Assembly: GCA_021442155.1 (NCBI GenBank)
Contig: CM038216.1
Coordinates: forward strand, 157,713,983 to 157,777,982
Length of the DNA stretch: 64,000 nt
Origin: Cymbidium sinense
Taxonomy: Eukaryota > Streptophyta > Magnoliopsida > Asparagales > Orchidaceae
Direction of reading: 5' to 3'
Shown here: piece after piece, positions 1-12,459 of the stretch
Layout of the letters: every line of letters begins with the position of its first letter
Numbering within the stretch: the first letter of the stretch is position 1
The notes under the pieces: generated by a model
What the model saw: only the letters and a program-made list of their open reading frames with translations
The model's database searches: none
What the model was told of the DNA's origin: nothing
Position numbers and translations under genes: made by a program

Positions 1-1140
1 TCCTCATTGAAAAGTTTGAGGATTCTGTTCCATTGAAGGTTTAGACATTCTTGCTCGATAGATTTCTAAGCTTTATTGGCCTTGAAGCCTAATTTTGTCA
101 AGTGTGTCAAGCTCTTCCATTTGTAAATGTGTGTTCTCCTCTTGAGTGAGATTATACTAGAGGGCTACTTGAAGTGATGGTAGTTCAACTTCTAGTGGCA
201 TGACTGCTTCGACTCCAAAAGTTAGAGCATAAGGAGTGGCTTTAGTTGGCATCTTGTAAGTAGTTCTTTATGCCCATAATGCCTCAAGCATTTTGATGTG
301 CCACTCTCTTTTGTTCCTAATGAGGATCTTTTTGAGTAGCTTGATCAGTGTTTTATTAAATGCTTCTGCCAAACCATTGGCTCTTGGATTATAAATTAAT
401 GAATATCGCCAATCGATTTTGTATCGATTGACAAATTTATAGATCTTTGCACTCATGACTACTGGGCCATTGTCTGAGATAACTCATCGTAGCATGCCAA
501 ATCTATAAAAAACATTATGCATGAAGAAATGAAGAGTAACCTTTAAATGACCCACTTGGAAAATAGATTGTCGCTAAGATAAAATGATGACCTGCTGATG
601 ATGGTGGATCAATAGGTATGCTTATATATGTTCCCTAATACTCAAACAACCAAGATGCAACCATTGGATGCAGTGGATTCGGAGGTTGATGAATGAGATT
701 CCTATGGACCTAGCATTCATGGCACTTTTTGTCATGAACAATACAATCTTTCACCATTGATGGCCAATAATATCCCATTCTCTTAATTTTTGCTACCATT
801 TTAGGACCAAATTGATGTGCCATAAAGCCCTTCATGAATTTCAGACATAACTTTGTTGGCTTCATCCGTTCCTAAGCATTGCAAACACATTTGTTCAAAG
901 GATCTACGGTATAATGTATCATTAACATATGCATATCGTAGGATCCTTTTCGTAATTTGTGTGGCTAGAGACTTATTTCTTGGTAGTTTGCTCTCCTTAA
1001 AATAACCGATGAAGTGTTGTATCTAATCATTAGGCTCTTCCACTATGAAAGCTTCATATGATTTCTTTATAGTACTTTTATGTTTTTTTATCTCTTGTAC
1101 TTGTTCTTTGGGAGAATGAGGAGCAATTTGAATTGCTTCC
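1..1140 (-). pseudogene. Integrase of element 1 (zinc finger and catalytic core, broken)
   Basis: Integrase joins retrotransposon cDNA to host DNA. From about 1,130 downward the minus strand encodes the N-terminal segment, then an HHCC zinc finger with a KKCHEC motif near 740-700, followed by HQPPNPLHP. The core keeps SDNGP (second Asp at 472-474) and NGLAEAFNKT (Glu at 364-366). There are 35 residues between them, the expected DD35E spacing. The longest uninterrupted piece is 268-456. Stops and frameshifts separate it from the zinc finger, and the C-terminal domain is cut by the window edge. Homologous text is found in element 2 (30,540-31,724) and element E (55,840-57,076). Confidence 0.85.
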
Positions 1141-1352
1141 TGCTGTCTTGAGTTTGATGTCCCCTCTACCTACGGGAAATATGGATTTATTGGCTGCAGA
1201 ACTCGACGGATGAAGACCTCTATCAACATGTGCTCATTGTTCATGCTTGCCATCTCTTTGGCTAGTTTAGCTAACCAGTCTGCTTTGCTATTTTTGGATT
1301 GAGAGACTCGAGTTAATGTAACATTCAAAATTTATGTCAATAGCTTAATAAC

Positions 1353-1715
1353 TCATTTATGATAATAAGCTAACTCAAGCCTAGTGATCTTATGAATTCC
1401 CAAACCTTGATTGATGATCAGCTGGGAGTCTCCAAAAATTTGTAAATTTTGGAAACCTATGGCAATAGCTTCTTCAAGACTCGCTATCAAAGCCTCGTAC
1501 TCGGCTTCATTATTGGTTCGAGGTTCAGTCAAGCCATATGAACTTCTTAAGATGCCTCTTTCAGGTGTTATGAATACGAGGTCATTACCAACTTGCGCCT
1601 TGGGTAGGCTCGAAGGTTGCGTTGGCTTGATCAATGATGCTCCATCAAAATACATCTCCCAGATCTGTAGCTTTTCTCTTTCATTAATAAATAAAATCGC
1701 CATCAATTCATCCAA
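1353..1715 (-). pseudogene. Archaeal-type RNase H (aRNH) of element 1
   Basis: A 120-codon open stretch carries EMYFDGASL (first catalytic Asp), NNEAEYEAL (Glu) and IFGDSQLIIN (Asp). These are the hallmark motifs of the second RNase H domain placed between the RT-linked RNase H and integrase in Tat elements. It is predicted to degrade RNA in RNA-DNA hybrids during reverse transcription. The three visible acidic residues are intact; any fourth acidic residue would lie in the broken downstream part. It lies directly downstream of the RT/RNase H block (1,918-2,845) in the sense direction. This is the best-preserved domain of element 1, but it is separated from its neighbours by stops. Confidence 0.88.
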
Positions 1716-1917
1716 GAGATAAGATGTGCATCAAGGAAGTCTGCCAATATCTGTCCCTTCATTGCTTTCTGAGGTACATACGTAATATTAAATTATAATA
1801 AGAGTACTACCCATCGAGCTAATGACCTGTCAATGTTGGTCTCGTCATCAAGAACTTCGACGGATCAACCTTCAAGATTAGTGTGATTCTATAAGAAAGC
1901 ATGTAATGGTGAAGCTT

Positions 1918-2250
1918 CTAAACTGCAAATATCATTGCCAGATAATGTCTTTCTATTGGAGAGTAGCGTACTTCGGCTCCTACTAATCTTCGACTAATGT
2001 AGTATAGTGCATTTTCTTTATTTTCTTCATTATGTTGCACAAGTAAAGCTCCGAGGGACTCCTCTAAGGCTATGGTGTATAAGATAAGAGGTCTCCCTAG
2101 GATAGGAGCTGCTAGAATTGGCTGATTGAGTAGATACTTTTTAATTCTCTCAAATGCTTCTTGGCATTCCTCATTCCATTTGAATGGAGCATTCTTTTCA
2201 TTAGCTTCCCAAACGGTTGATATCTTCCTGACAGGTTTTATACAAAACAC
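1918..2250 (-). pseudogene. RT-linked (connection) RNase H of element 1
   Basis: The 110-codon frame contains NAPFKWNEECQEAFERIK followed by a strand reading RPLILYTIALEESLGALL, then ENALYYISRRL and RYSPIERHYLAMIFAV. This is the standard order of the RNase H module attached to the RT thumb in Ty3/gypsy elements. The first catalytic Asp (usually YTDAS or YVAVS type) appears replaced in YTIALEES, as is common in Tat elements, where the extra aRNH may supply activity. It overlaps the RT frame by about 50 bases in another frame, marking a frameshift near 2,201-2,250. Confidence 0.82.
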
Positions 2251-2905
2251 TGAATGAATGTGAGTTCTCCTTGCAAAGAGCGAAGCTCATGAAGTTCTTT
2301 GGTGGATGCATCTCTATGATCGCCTTGATTTTGTTGGGATCAATCTCAATTCCTCTATGTCTTACAACGTATCCAAGAAATGTTTCTGAGGAAACCCAAA
2401 AAGCACACTTAAGAGGATTCATCTTGAGATCATACTTTCTGATCCTTTCAAAGATAATCCTTAAATCTTTAAGGTAATCCTTTTGATCGATGATATTAAT
2501 GATGAGGACATCAATGTAGCATTCTACCTTCTGATGAATCAACTCATCAAAGATGCATTTCATGGCCCTCTGATATGTAGCTCCGACATTCTTCAATCTG
2601 AATGGCATGAATGTATAACAATAAATACTAATTGGTGTTCTGAATGATGTGTGTTTCTCATCTTCAGGAGCCATTTTTATCAGATTATACCCCGATGATC
2701 CATCCATAAAAAAGAACATGTCATAGTTGGAGGTGTTATCCACTAGCAATTCTGACACAGAGAGCAGAAAATCATTTTTCGGGCATACCTTGTTTAGATT
2801 TAGAAAGTCGATGCAGACTCGAATCTTACCATTCTTCTTCTTCACAGGAATGATATTAGCTATCCAATCTGCATACTTCTCTTCACGAATGAAACCTGCT
2901 TCAAT
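2201..2905 (-). pseudogene. Reverse transcriptase of element 1 (active site damaged)
   Basis: An open stretch of 214 codons (2,201-2,845) reads the RT fingers, palm and thumb: KKKNGKIRVCIDFLNLNKVC, then FFMDGSSGYNLIKMAPEDE, FMPFRLKNVGATYQRAM, and FLGYVVRHRGIEIDPNKIKA. Upstream, out to about 2,905, another frame gives the segment before KKNG. The YxDD catalytic box reads YIDV, so one of the two aspartates is lost and the enzyme should be inactive even if the frame were whole. First palm Asp (FMDG) is kept. The domain sits between the linker (2,905-3,207) and RNase H. Confidence 0.88.
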
Positions 2906-3207
2906 TAACTTTTTGTTTCTGCGACCACTTGTTCTTCAACATCTAGCCTCATTCTTCCAGGAGCTTGTTTAACTAGTATTGAATTGGGATTGATAGCTAG
3001 CTTGTGAATTTCCACATTAGGGGATAAGCCAGGCATCTTAGAATATATCCAAGCAAAGCAGTCCCTGAATTCACAAAGTAATGCTTTTATTCCTTCAACC
3101 TTATCATCAGGCAGAAGGGAACTAACGAAGGTTGGACGTGGTTCTTCTTCAATCTCCAAATTAATTTCTTTCAACTCGTCCATGGTAGACATCTTCGCCC
3201 TCTTCAA
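2905..3207 (-). pseudogene. Protease-RT linker of element 1
   Basis: A 100-codon frame starts with a run containing MDELKEINLEIEEEPRPT, then a DCFAWIYSKMPGLSP segment and IHKLAINPN. The same block is present in element 2 (28,355-28,620) and element E (53,857-54,060), always immediately before RT. In Tat polyproteins this conserved segment leads into the RT fingers. It has no known catalytic residues. The frame closes just short of the RT KKNG motif, so a small frameshift separates the two. Confidence 0.8.
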
Positions 3208-3239
3208 GGCTTTCTTACATCAATTATGAGAATAACTTC

Positions 3240-4440
3240 ATGAAAGTTATCTTCATTTTCAATTTCGGTTTCAATCTCACTTTCGATTATTGTATAACAA
3301 GTATTCCTTTGATGATGATTTTGTTGGATGTATCCAAGACCCTTAGTGGTATAATTATCACTTCTTCGAGAGGTTTGTGGACTCTCTGAACTCCATAAAT
3401 TATCAAAGAGGAGAGCTCACCATCTCCCAACCAATCCTGTGCATCATCCTTTGAATTTTTGGAGGATAGTATCTCGACATCCCTGGGTACCATCTCTTCA
3501 TATCTGAATAAGCCATTCAATCATAGTGTTGACATTCCTCAGATTTATAGAATGAAGTTCCCAATCTGTTTGTCCCAGGTAGTGGAGGTATATAAAAGAT
3601 TTTTAGTTCCCGATGTTGTGAACATCATGTGATGTGACTTCTTTGAAATATCGGGGAGGAACTAGTGTAACTACTAGTGAATTGTTTGATACTAATAGGT
3701 TATCAGCCCTTCTAGAAGAGACACATTGAACTTCACTTGCATTGATGGACTCAAAATCATAATTAGAATTAGAGTAATTTATCTCATTTGCTTTTGTTGA
3801 AGGCTCATATTTCTCCTTGAGTTCAACTAGAATATCTTCTTCTTCTTTTTCTGTATCACTACCCAAATGAGGAACATGCCACTTCAGCTTTGGTGATATG
3901 TCATAAGTTTTAGGGAGATTTAATGTAGCCTTCTTTTTTTTCTTCTTTGCTATGTAGTTTTTGAAGTTGAAGCTATAGATTGCTGAGGCTTACTTTCTTT
4001 TGAAAGAAAATACTTTGCATCCTCATAAATGTTTTCCTCATGAACTGTTAATGGTTGAATAGTCAGAATCTTGTGTTACTCCATTTCTTATATATATACA
4101 TATGTATGTAGATGGAACCATACCATATTCATGGAGCCAAGCCTAATAGCTTTGAATGGTGTTGACATCTATCATATGGAATTTAGTAGTTCTCCAAATC
4201 GAAGCGAGAATGAAAGGAGAGTCCCTCGCCCCATTTCATTAAAGCCATGGACCCTTTATCTCTATCTGACAATATCTAGGGACAACCCCTAAGTGTTCTG
4301 ACTCATAAGATTTACCGATGAACGTCAATTAGAATTTGATTGATCATACTTCCATCACTTTCTATACATACAATGGACTTGTTGTCTCGTGCATAAGATC
4401 TTCTTCAGAGAAAGTGATCATTGGGAGATCTTGAGCTTAC
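3240..4440 (-). pseudogene. Protease remnant and post-protease spacer of element 1
   Basis: By position between gag and RT this should hold the aspartic protease and its downstream spacer. The text around 4,100-4,400 (minus) gives a weak match to the protease active-site neighbourhood (INQILID followed by a frameshift, so the D-x-G box is not intact). Two downstream frames, 3,603-3,866 and 3,287-3,520, align by eye to the spacer of element 2 (for example RYFKEVTSHDVHNIG against HFKEINPLEVHNIE). The whole stretch is broken by several frameshifts and stops. The protease call rests on order more than on sequence. Confidence 0.6.
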
Positions 4441-4494
4441 AAAACTCCAGTCATGCATCATTCAGCAAAATAAGTTTCATATCTCTCTAGATAT

Positions 4495-4890
4495 TTAAGA
4501 GCTTAAATCAGCATTTCTCGAAGGTCCTTCGACATCAAGAGAGCCTGACACTCGCCAGGTGATCTTTCTTAGATGTGATAGGATATTATAATTGATTCCT
4601 CCACTTGAATTTACTTTCTTCTTGACATCTTTAGGGATGATATCTTCATTAACTTCAATATTTTTATCTTCATTTCTGATTTTGTGCTTATTGGATGACC
4701 CTTTCCTTAATGGAGGTGGTAGATTCTCTGACTTAGGTAGCTCCTCTGAGTCACCCTCTACCCGAGGACCCAATGCTTCAGTCACACCAAGCTTCAAGCG
4801 GTCATTTGGGATGTCTTTGAAGGCTCGAGACTCATCCTCTTTAGGAAAACATAAGTCAACTATTCTTGCTTGTCACCATCATCAAGAATG
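4495..4890 (-). pseudogene. Gag-protease spacer of element 1
   Basis: A 100-codon frame, acidic and lysine-rich (RNEDKNIEVNEDIIPKDVKK), ends with GINYNILSHLRKI. The same order is seen in element 2 around 26,700-26,900 and in element E near 52,260-52,400, where it continues into a YDAL-LSKEMRESLIKAL helix just before the protease. It is part of the polyprotein. No enzymatic function can be assigned. The first part is low-complexity, which limits the alignment. Confidence 0.6.
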
Positions 4891-5467
4891 ACTTCGATGT
4901 TATGGGCTTAGGAGTTCTCTTGCTTGGTGAGATAAACTTCTTGAATTTATTTTTACATATTATATTTTTCAAAGCTGCTTGATTCCAACTATCCAGGCAT
5001 GGATCGCACTAGGGACTATTCGACACCACAGAAATAACTCGACACATTTCTCTAGGATGCAAGTCTTCATTACTATTTCCTTCTTCATTTGACTTAGTGA
5101 TCCAAAGCCTTGACATGTAATCAGCAAGTCTGATAGTCTATCTTATCGGTTGATGATACTTTTCTAGATTATTGATGATCTTTTGAGTTATAGTTCTCTT
5201 CTTGATCATCTTTTTTAGCCGAATTTTTTGATTTATGAGGTTTACGCTACCTAACCTCGTGGGATGGAGTAGCCTTATCAAAATGCCACTAAATGCTTGG
5301 TTTAGGAATTTATTTTAAGTCTAATATAGGTTTAAGTGATGATTTCAACTTAACACTAGGGACATCTTTTAGCTACTTCAGCATTTTTACGGTCTTCTTA
5401 GAGACTACTATCTCCCATTGCTCTTATTATATTACTTTTCCTTTTGCTTTCTCTTTCATCGATAGTA

Positions 5468-6582
5468 CTAAAGTGGACGTACCACTCTAGTAGATTCTCT
5501 TTTAGGATGAACGAGGACACTATCAGACAATGTGAATTCACCCTTTCTATATTTTTTCTCTAGCCAATCCTTGAATACATAGCAATCTTCAATCAAGTGG
5601 CTAATTACCCGATGATATGTACAATATTTTGGATTATCAGATTGACCTGACTCTTCGAGTCTTTTGGATTTCGTTAATTCTAATATTGCTTTAAGCACTT
5701 GGCAGAATAGCTTAGCCACACTCTCCCTCTTAAAAGAGTATTCCTTGCTCATCTTGTCATTTAGAGATGGGTGCACTCGCTCACCATCTCTCATTAATTT
5801 CTTTGATTGAGAGTTAACTGTCCGCTTCCCCCTTTCATCCATATAACCGGGCTATTTCCATTTATCAACATTATAAGTTGTTCGCTTTCCACTGCTCGAG
5901 CTGTAGGAGGTTGTATGAGACTCATTCTTCCTTGAGTCTGAGAATTTATTATTCTTTAATTTTTTTGAGTGACCCTTAAGTTTTGAGTGATTCAACTTTT
6001 CAAACTTTGCCACTCGGTCCAATAACTCTTGAAATGTTAAGATAGAGGCCATACAGACATGGTGCCATCTTATCATCGATATTACCCATCAACAATTGGA
6101 TTGAATGTTCTTCTTCTAGCTGATGTTCACATTTCATGCTCATGTTTTGCCAAAATGAAATATATTTACCCGACTTCGTCTTCCTTTTCGCTTTAGAGGT
6201 CGCAATTGTAATATTTTAGTTGCACTGGTGAATCTCGAACATCATTTCTAATTCAGCAAAAGTCTCATTCGAGTCAAAAATACATACCATTCAAAAGCTT
6301 GAGGTTAAACTATAAATGAACTGGCGGAATAGTAGTGCATCATTCCCCTTGCCACATGTTGCTTTGCCACGCTAAGTGTTGTTCCTGCCATTGAATGTAT
6401 TAAATTGTAATCAATAACCCTTAGGTATGTCACTTGATCTTACACCAGTATGGAATGACCCTTAATAGCAATTGTTTCCAATTACGATCCGCTCAAATAT
6501 ACAATATCTTGAGGATGAGTTGAGAATCTACGATTGACTTGATTTCCTGCTCAGCTTGCATCAAGGTTCAACTGACCAAATA
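5468..6582 (-). pseudogene. C-terminal half of element 1 gag, cut by LTR A
   Basis: Gag forms the particle shell that packages the element's RNA. From about 6,540 downward (minus) the capsid-like core can be followed through several frames: a VRxFEWYV-type segment near 6,300 and TFQELLDRVAKFEKLNHSK at 6,020-5,990. A basic tail follows, then at 5,640-5,560 a zinc-binding-like motif CTYHRVISHLIEDCYVFK. Each piece aligns by eye to element 2 (25,000-25,860). The reading stops exactly at 6,583, where LTR A begins, and resumes at 14,471, so the LTR inserted within gag. Frameshifts are numerous. Confidence 0.78.
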
Positions 6583-7979
6583 TGACCTCATTTTTAGAAT
6601 GAGCTCTCAACACCTCCATCTTAAGCTTAGGATTCCTCTTAGACCTTAAGAGTTCCTTAGTATTAAGACACATCTAGTGATTAGCTGGACACCCCCTAGC
6701 CATAGAGGACTTAGAAGAGTTAGCCATAGGAATAGGCCATGCCTTAGGAGTGTTAGGAAAATCTCCTACCCTTTAGCTTAAACCTTTCCTCACTTTCCTT
6801 CTTTCAAGTCAAACTCTAAATCAATTCTATTTGATTTTCTCCTAACTCAATTCAATTCCATGATTCAATTTCATGACTCAATTCCATAATTGAATTCCAT
6901 GATTGAAACTCATGATCAAAATCCATCAAAAAATTCCTAAGTTCAAATTCTTAAGTCCTTAACCCTTTCTTTAGGACTTAGCCAAAATTATGATCTAAAC
7001 TTATTCAAATCTTTGAGATCTTCTCATGATCCATTTATATTCTCATTTATATTCACATTTATAAATGAAATTTAAATTTGAACCCATCAAATCAAGCTCA
7101 AAATTTCAAAATAATTCATGAAAATTTTCTTAAGTTCCTTTAATTTTCCATTAAAGGACTTAGCCAAAATCAACTCCAAATCTTGATCAAACCTATTCAA
7201 ACCCTTAGGATTTTCTCAAAACTTTTTATATCCGCTTTTATATTCTCATATATAAATGAAATATAAATATAACTCAACTCAATCCAACTCAAAAAATTAA
7301 ATTCCAAATTTAAAATGCTTGCAATTCCTTTAAATCCCTTAAATTTTCATTAATGGATTTAACCTAAACTTTGATCAAACCACTTCAAACTCATGGGATT
7401 TTATCAAAATCAATTTATATCCTTATTTATGTTCTCATATATAAATGAAATATAAATATAAATCAATCAAATCCAATTCAAAAAAAAATTTCTAATTAAA
7501 AATTCCTTAAATCCCTTAAATTCCCTTTAATGGATTTAACCCTAAATCATGACTAAACTCTTTCAAACACTTGAAATTTTCTCATGATCAATTTATATTC
7601 TCATTTATATTCACATATGTAAATGAAATATAAATTCAAACAATCAAAACCAACTCTAAAACTCAAACTCAAATCAAATCAAAATCAAATCTAAGTCCTT
7701 CAAGCCTAAATCTTTACCCAAAATCAATTCAAATCTAGCCAAACTCTTGATTTTCTCTCATGGTTCAATCAATCCTATAATCATGAGCTCATTTATAAAT
7801 TCAAACCATAATCCTTCAATAAAACCAAATCAAAAATCAAACCCAAGACCCCTTTATATTCTTCCTTTGAATATGAAATTTTCAAATGGATCAAAATCTA
7901 CTTGACTCCAAACCACTTGTAAATGGATTTATATTTCAATCATAAGTCCATATACAAGATCAATCAACTTCAAATCAAG

Positions 7980-8860
7980 CTTTGACCAAGTCATTTGACC
8001 CACTTAGGATCACTTGACCGAAAGTGACCTAAAGTACCATTATGAGCCAACTTTTAATCCTAACCAAATTGGATTGAACCAAACTCATATTTGCCTCATC
8101 ATGATCAAAATCATCATGGGATGATCAATCAATCAAATCAATCAAAAAGTCAAACTAGGTTGACAACTAAAATGAAACCTTACATAGCCAAAATCCACCC
8201 TAGGCTAAATTGATTGAAACCTTTGATCTAAGTTCACTCATGACCTATGTTTGAACTTGACCAAGTCAACCTTTGAGCCTAACCTAACCCATGTGGCCCA
8301 CTTGACCCAGTTGACCCATTTTGACCTAAAGAGTCAAAATGTGTCAAAACTTGATATAAGCCAAATTGATTGGAACTAATGGGTCAAGTCCATCCTGAAT
8401 CACTTGGAACTTGACCAAAGCCTCAATTGGCCAATTAGACCCAACCTAGCACAATTGACCTTAGACCAAACATGACCTAAAGGGGTCATGTTGAGCCAAA
8501 ATTGAACCTAACTCAAATTGATTAGAAACAAAGATACCAATCCACTCCATATGACTAACCAAACTTAATCCTACCCTTGACCTAACCCAAATAGGTCAAA
8601 TGGGTCAAATAGGCCAACTTGACCCATTTGACCTAAATGAGTCATATGAGTCAAAACCAAACCAAATCCAAATCGAACCAAACCAAAGGCACCAAAATAT
8701 TTCAAATGGTCATATGAACTTGACCCAACCCTTGATTTGACCCAATTTTACTTATTGGTCAACTCGACCCAAGTTGACCCATTTTGACCTAAATGGGTCA
8801 ACATGAGCCAAACCCTATCAAATGGATTCGAAATCCATTGAAACTTAGCCCAACCTATTT
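7980..8860 (+). promoter_or_regulatory. W-box-like hexamer field in U3 of LTR A
   Basis: By eye about 16 TTGACC hexamers and about 10 GTCAA (reverse TTGAC) cores occur in roughly 0.85 kb, far above chance. TTGAC[C/T] is the known W-box bound by plant WRKY factors. The field lies upstream of the TATA box at 9,265. Equivalent fields occur in LTR B, and in both LTRs of E. Binding is inferred, not shown. Confidence 0.55.
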
Positions 8861-9264
8861 TCTTAGCATACCAAACATACCCAAATTGAAAAAAATAGCA
8901 AAATGACCATTATACCCCTAGGCCATAGAACAAATTTTGGCCTATCCCATAGGTATTTTGGTCATGCACTCATCACAATCACTTGAGGCTCTCCTAAAAC
9001 CTCAAGGGGACCTAGTGATGAGTGGTGCACCCAACCCAATGGGTTTGGGTCAACACATTTGGCCCATGGACCAAGCCTGACCACCCATGGCTAAATTGAA
9101 TTTTCAAACTCCCCCCAAACCTCAATTGGATGCACATGGGAGTTAGCCTTCCACTCCTCTGGCCAAATAGACCATGTGCACACCTCTAATAGCCCAAACA
9201 ACTTATTCGATAATTAGATCAAAATGACAACCTTAAGCTTGACCGTCTGATTTCCATAGGGGGA

Positions 9265-9270
9265 TATATA
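9265..9270 (+). promoter_or_regulatory. TATA box of LTR A
   Basis: TATATA lies in the context GGGGGATATATACTCC, about 2.7 kb into the LTR. The same spot in LTR B (minus, about 36,996-36,986) reads GGGGGAGATATACTCCCCC, and in E's 5' LTR a TATAAAAGGAGGGG stands at 40,484. Shared placement supports this as the U3 promoter and fixes LTR A as plus-oriented. Confidence 0.5.
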
Positions 9271-12200
9271 CTCCTAATCTACTAAAATTTTGATACACAC
9301 TTGATCGATTGGAACCTAAGAAGCTTTAGAAACCTTCACAGAGCTTTCCCTAGGTGCCTAGAAAGGATTTGGTTCTTGTCTTCTTTGATTTTGCACAAAA
9401 TAGGAGCTCACCTTGATTTCCAAATTCCTTTACACTTGATCCCACTCAAATTCCTTCTACACTCATCATCCAAGGACTCAGTTGAGCTTTCCCAAGCATC
9501 TAATTTAGTTCTAGAGGCAAGGGGGAGATCAATTTGATCAAAGCTGCAAGGGGAGTGAGGAGGAGTTGGTCCACTCATCCATCTACTTAACCTCAAGAGC
9601 TAGGAACCTCAATAGGGCTTCGTCTCTATTAGACAAAGCTACCCCATCTGAAGCCAGTGATCACCCCATTGGATCTGGTCCATGATGGTGTGTTGAGTCT
9701 TGAATGAATCCATGAAGGATCGATCGATTCCCCTTGATTGTGAATGACTCACATTCCTCCTGGGAAGAACTCAACCCATCTCTCCATCCATGAATTTTAG
9801 ACTAGATTATTTTCCACATTTTATATCCCTTATCTGATTTAGAACCATGGGTGTATCCTTAGCCATCCGATCTTTGATCAAACAGCTAAGGGTAAAAGTG
9901 CGAGCGCCGCCGTCGTTCCCTTGATGTGATAAGTTAAATAGGTGGCTCACGGCATGACACGTGTAAAAGCCGACACGCCACGCATGCATTGTATGTGGGG
10001 ATTAGTTATTTAACTAATTAATTCCTAATTAATCCCTATAGCTTCTAAAAATCATAGCTCCTCATAGAAAAGTCAAAAAAATAAAAGGAAAAATGCCTTG
10101 GATAGATAATTCCATTTGGAATATTTTAAAATTATTTTCAATGTATTTTGATTTTTTATTTTTCTCTGAATTTAAGTTTCTTTAGGAATGTTAATTATCT
10201 AATTATTCTCTAATTAAGGAACCAATTAATCTCAAACTTCTAGGGTTAATTTTAGGGGATGACCTCTACCTCCCTTAATTTTCTTTAGATTTATTGAGGC
10301 CTTGATTAAGGAAATTGCTAGCTCATTTCCTAATTACCCCCTTCATGTAATTAAAGGTAATTAAGATATAATTACTGGATTTTCCCCATGAGTAAGTTGG
10401 ATTAAGGTTAGATCTAGTGAGTAGGGGTTTTAGGAAATAATTTTGGGGTATTTCCCCTAAGCTATTCCCTAAACCCCTTTTCTTTCCTTAATCCCTTTTA
10501 ATTAAGGTTTAATTCATTAATTACCTCTTTAAATAATTTTCAAAAATTCTAAAAAACTCCATAACTTAATTAATCTACCTTGGGTAGATTCTTAGGTGTT
10601 CAATAGCCTAATTCTAATTAAGGAAATTAAACCCCTTTCATAAGTGTGAAAGGGTGTTTTAAAAGTACTTAAGCTAAAACCCCTTAGCTTAATTAACTTT
10701 TAATTGTGAGCCAAATTTCATTAGGCATTTTCATTACTAAGTGCATTACAAATTTACATACCTTATGGGTTTTATGTCATCTCATTGGCTCATAATTACT
10801 TAGTTAATTTTTCTAAGGTGTTGTAGGTAAGGATTAATTAAGTCACTTAATGCATACCTTAACCTAATCTACACTTAAAAAATAGATTTAATTATCTAAA
10901 AATTAATCTAAAATGCAAAACATATGTGGGAATGGGTTAGGAATAGCAAACTCATCTCACCTATTAAAATTAAATCAAACTTCAAACAAACCAAAAATCA
11001 TTTTGAAATTCACTTTGATTTATTCTAAGTCTTCTTATTCTTTAAGAATGTCTTTAGGAATTAAGTAAAGTGAGTTTTTTTTACATGATTACATTGATTT
11101 AGATATTTCCCAATATGTTAAATTGTATGCCATGTAATTTATGCATCCATGGTTTCATGTTCTCAAACTTTTAAAATGAAATTGTTTACTTTATGTCAAA
11201 TGTGCATGTGTTGGCTAAAGTAAAAAATATGAATAGCTATTATCACTACTAAATCTAAATTATTTTCAAAAGATATAAATGAAACATCAAATCTAAAAGT
11301 GTGCTATTCATATATTAATTATTAACTTGCATGTGATGAATTATAAAGTCATGTCTAGTGTAGCCTTTCCTTCCTTTCTTATGTTAGTTTAGTTTTGAAT
11401 ATGAGTTAGTAAAATATAGGGTTCATTTGAAAAGAACCCAACACTTACTTAATTCTAAACCATATTCATCCCTATGCTCTCATCTAAGAAGGATTGCCTA
11501 CACTTGCATGAATAAATTGCATAAATAAAAATGAAACTACTAAACAACTTTCGCATATTCTTTTTCCACTTTATTTCTTTTATATGCATGTTAGTACTTA
11601 AGGAAAGTAGTATATTTGTCTGGACAACCCTGAGGTTGCGAGATTTTAAGTAGCCTTAAGTAGGTCTTATACCTTACACCTCTGGTTAACAATGGCATTG
11701 TACTCACTTATGCCTTTCTTACTTTCATGCATGTATGTGAAATTTTGGATAAGGAAAACCTTTTCTACTTAAGAAAATTCATGCATATAAATCTTCTAAA
11801 TTTTCCTAAATGGATTACTTAGCATGCATCATAAAGTATGTTAAATACTCTCATTTTCATGTATAGATATGCTTAGGGTCCATCCATATGCATGTTAGAT
11901 ATGTTGGGAAAGAATTGAAGTAATGTATGTTATGTGAATTTTGATTCATTTTTCTTAATCTTAAAATGCCTTTCTTTTTGGATAGGTTTGTTTAGAGTTG
12001 ATCTAAACTTAGGATTAATTAAAAGATGTAATTAAAAAGTTCACCTAAATGAAATTAAAATGTGAACTTACCTTAGAAATTACTTAAGGATTAGAGAAGG
12101 AAAGAGAAGTTATCTTCTCTTTCCCTCTCTTTATAACTTAGTAATTTCTTGTAGGTTTCACTCAAATCAAACTAAAACATGAAATAAAAAAAACCCAAAG

Positions 12201-12459
12201 CCACTAAATAGCTTAAATGAAACCCTCCTCTAAGTTGAACATGTCCCTCACACTTAGAAAATTTGAACCTAAAGTCTTGAGCTAAGCATGCCACACAAAC
12301 CTCCAAAGCACACACATTAGCCTAAGTCACAACTTCTAGCTTTAAGTTAAGTCGGTGCATGGCTTGATGTTATATTTTATTTTATGATGAATATTTTAGA
12401 CTAGGTGTTAGGGTGTATACTCATAGAATGGATGGTAGGACGTGCTTAGTCTAATTATT

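Noticed and set aside
2271..2972. Plus-strand ORFs over the RT of element 1
   Set aside because: Shadows of the minus-strand RT and RNase H frames, with no domain of their own.
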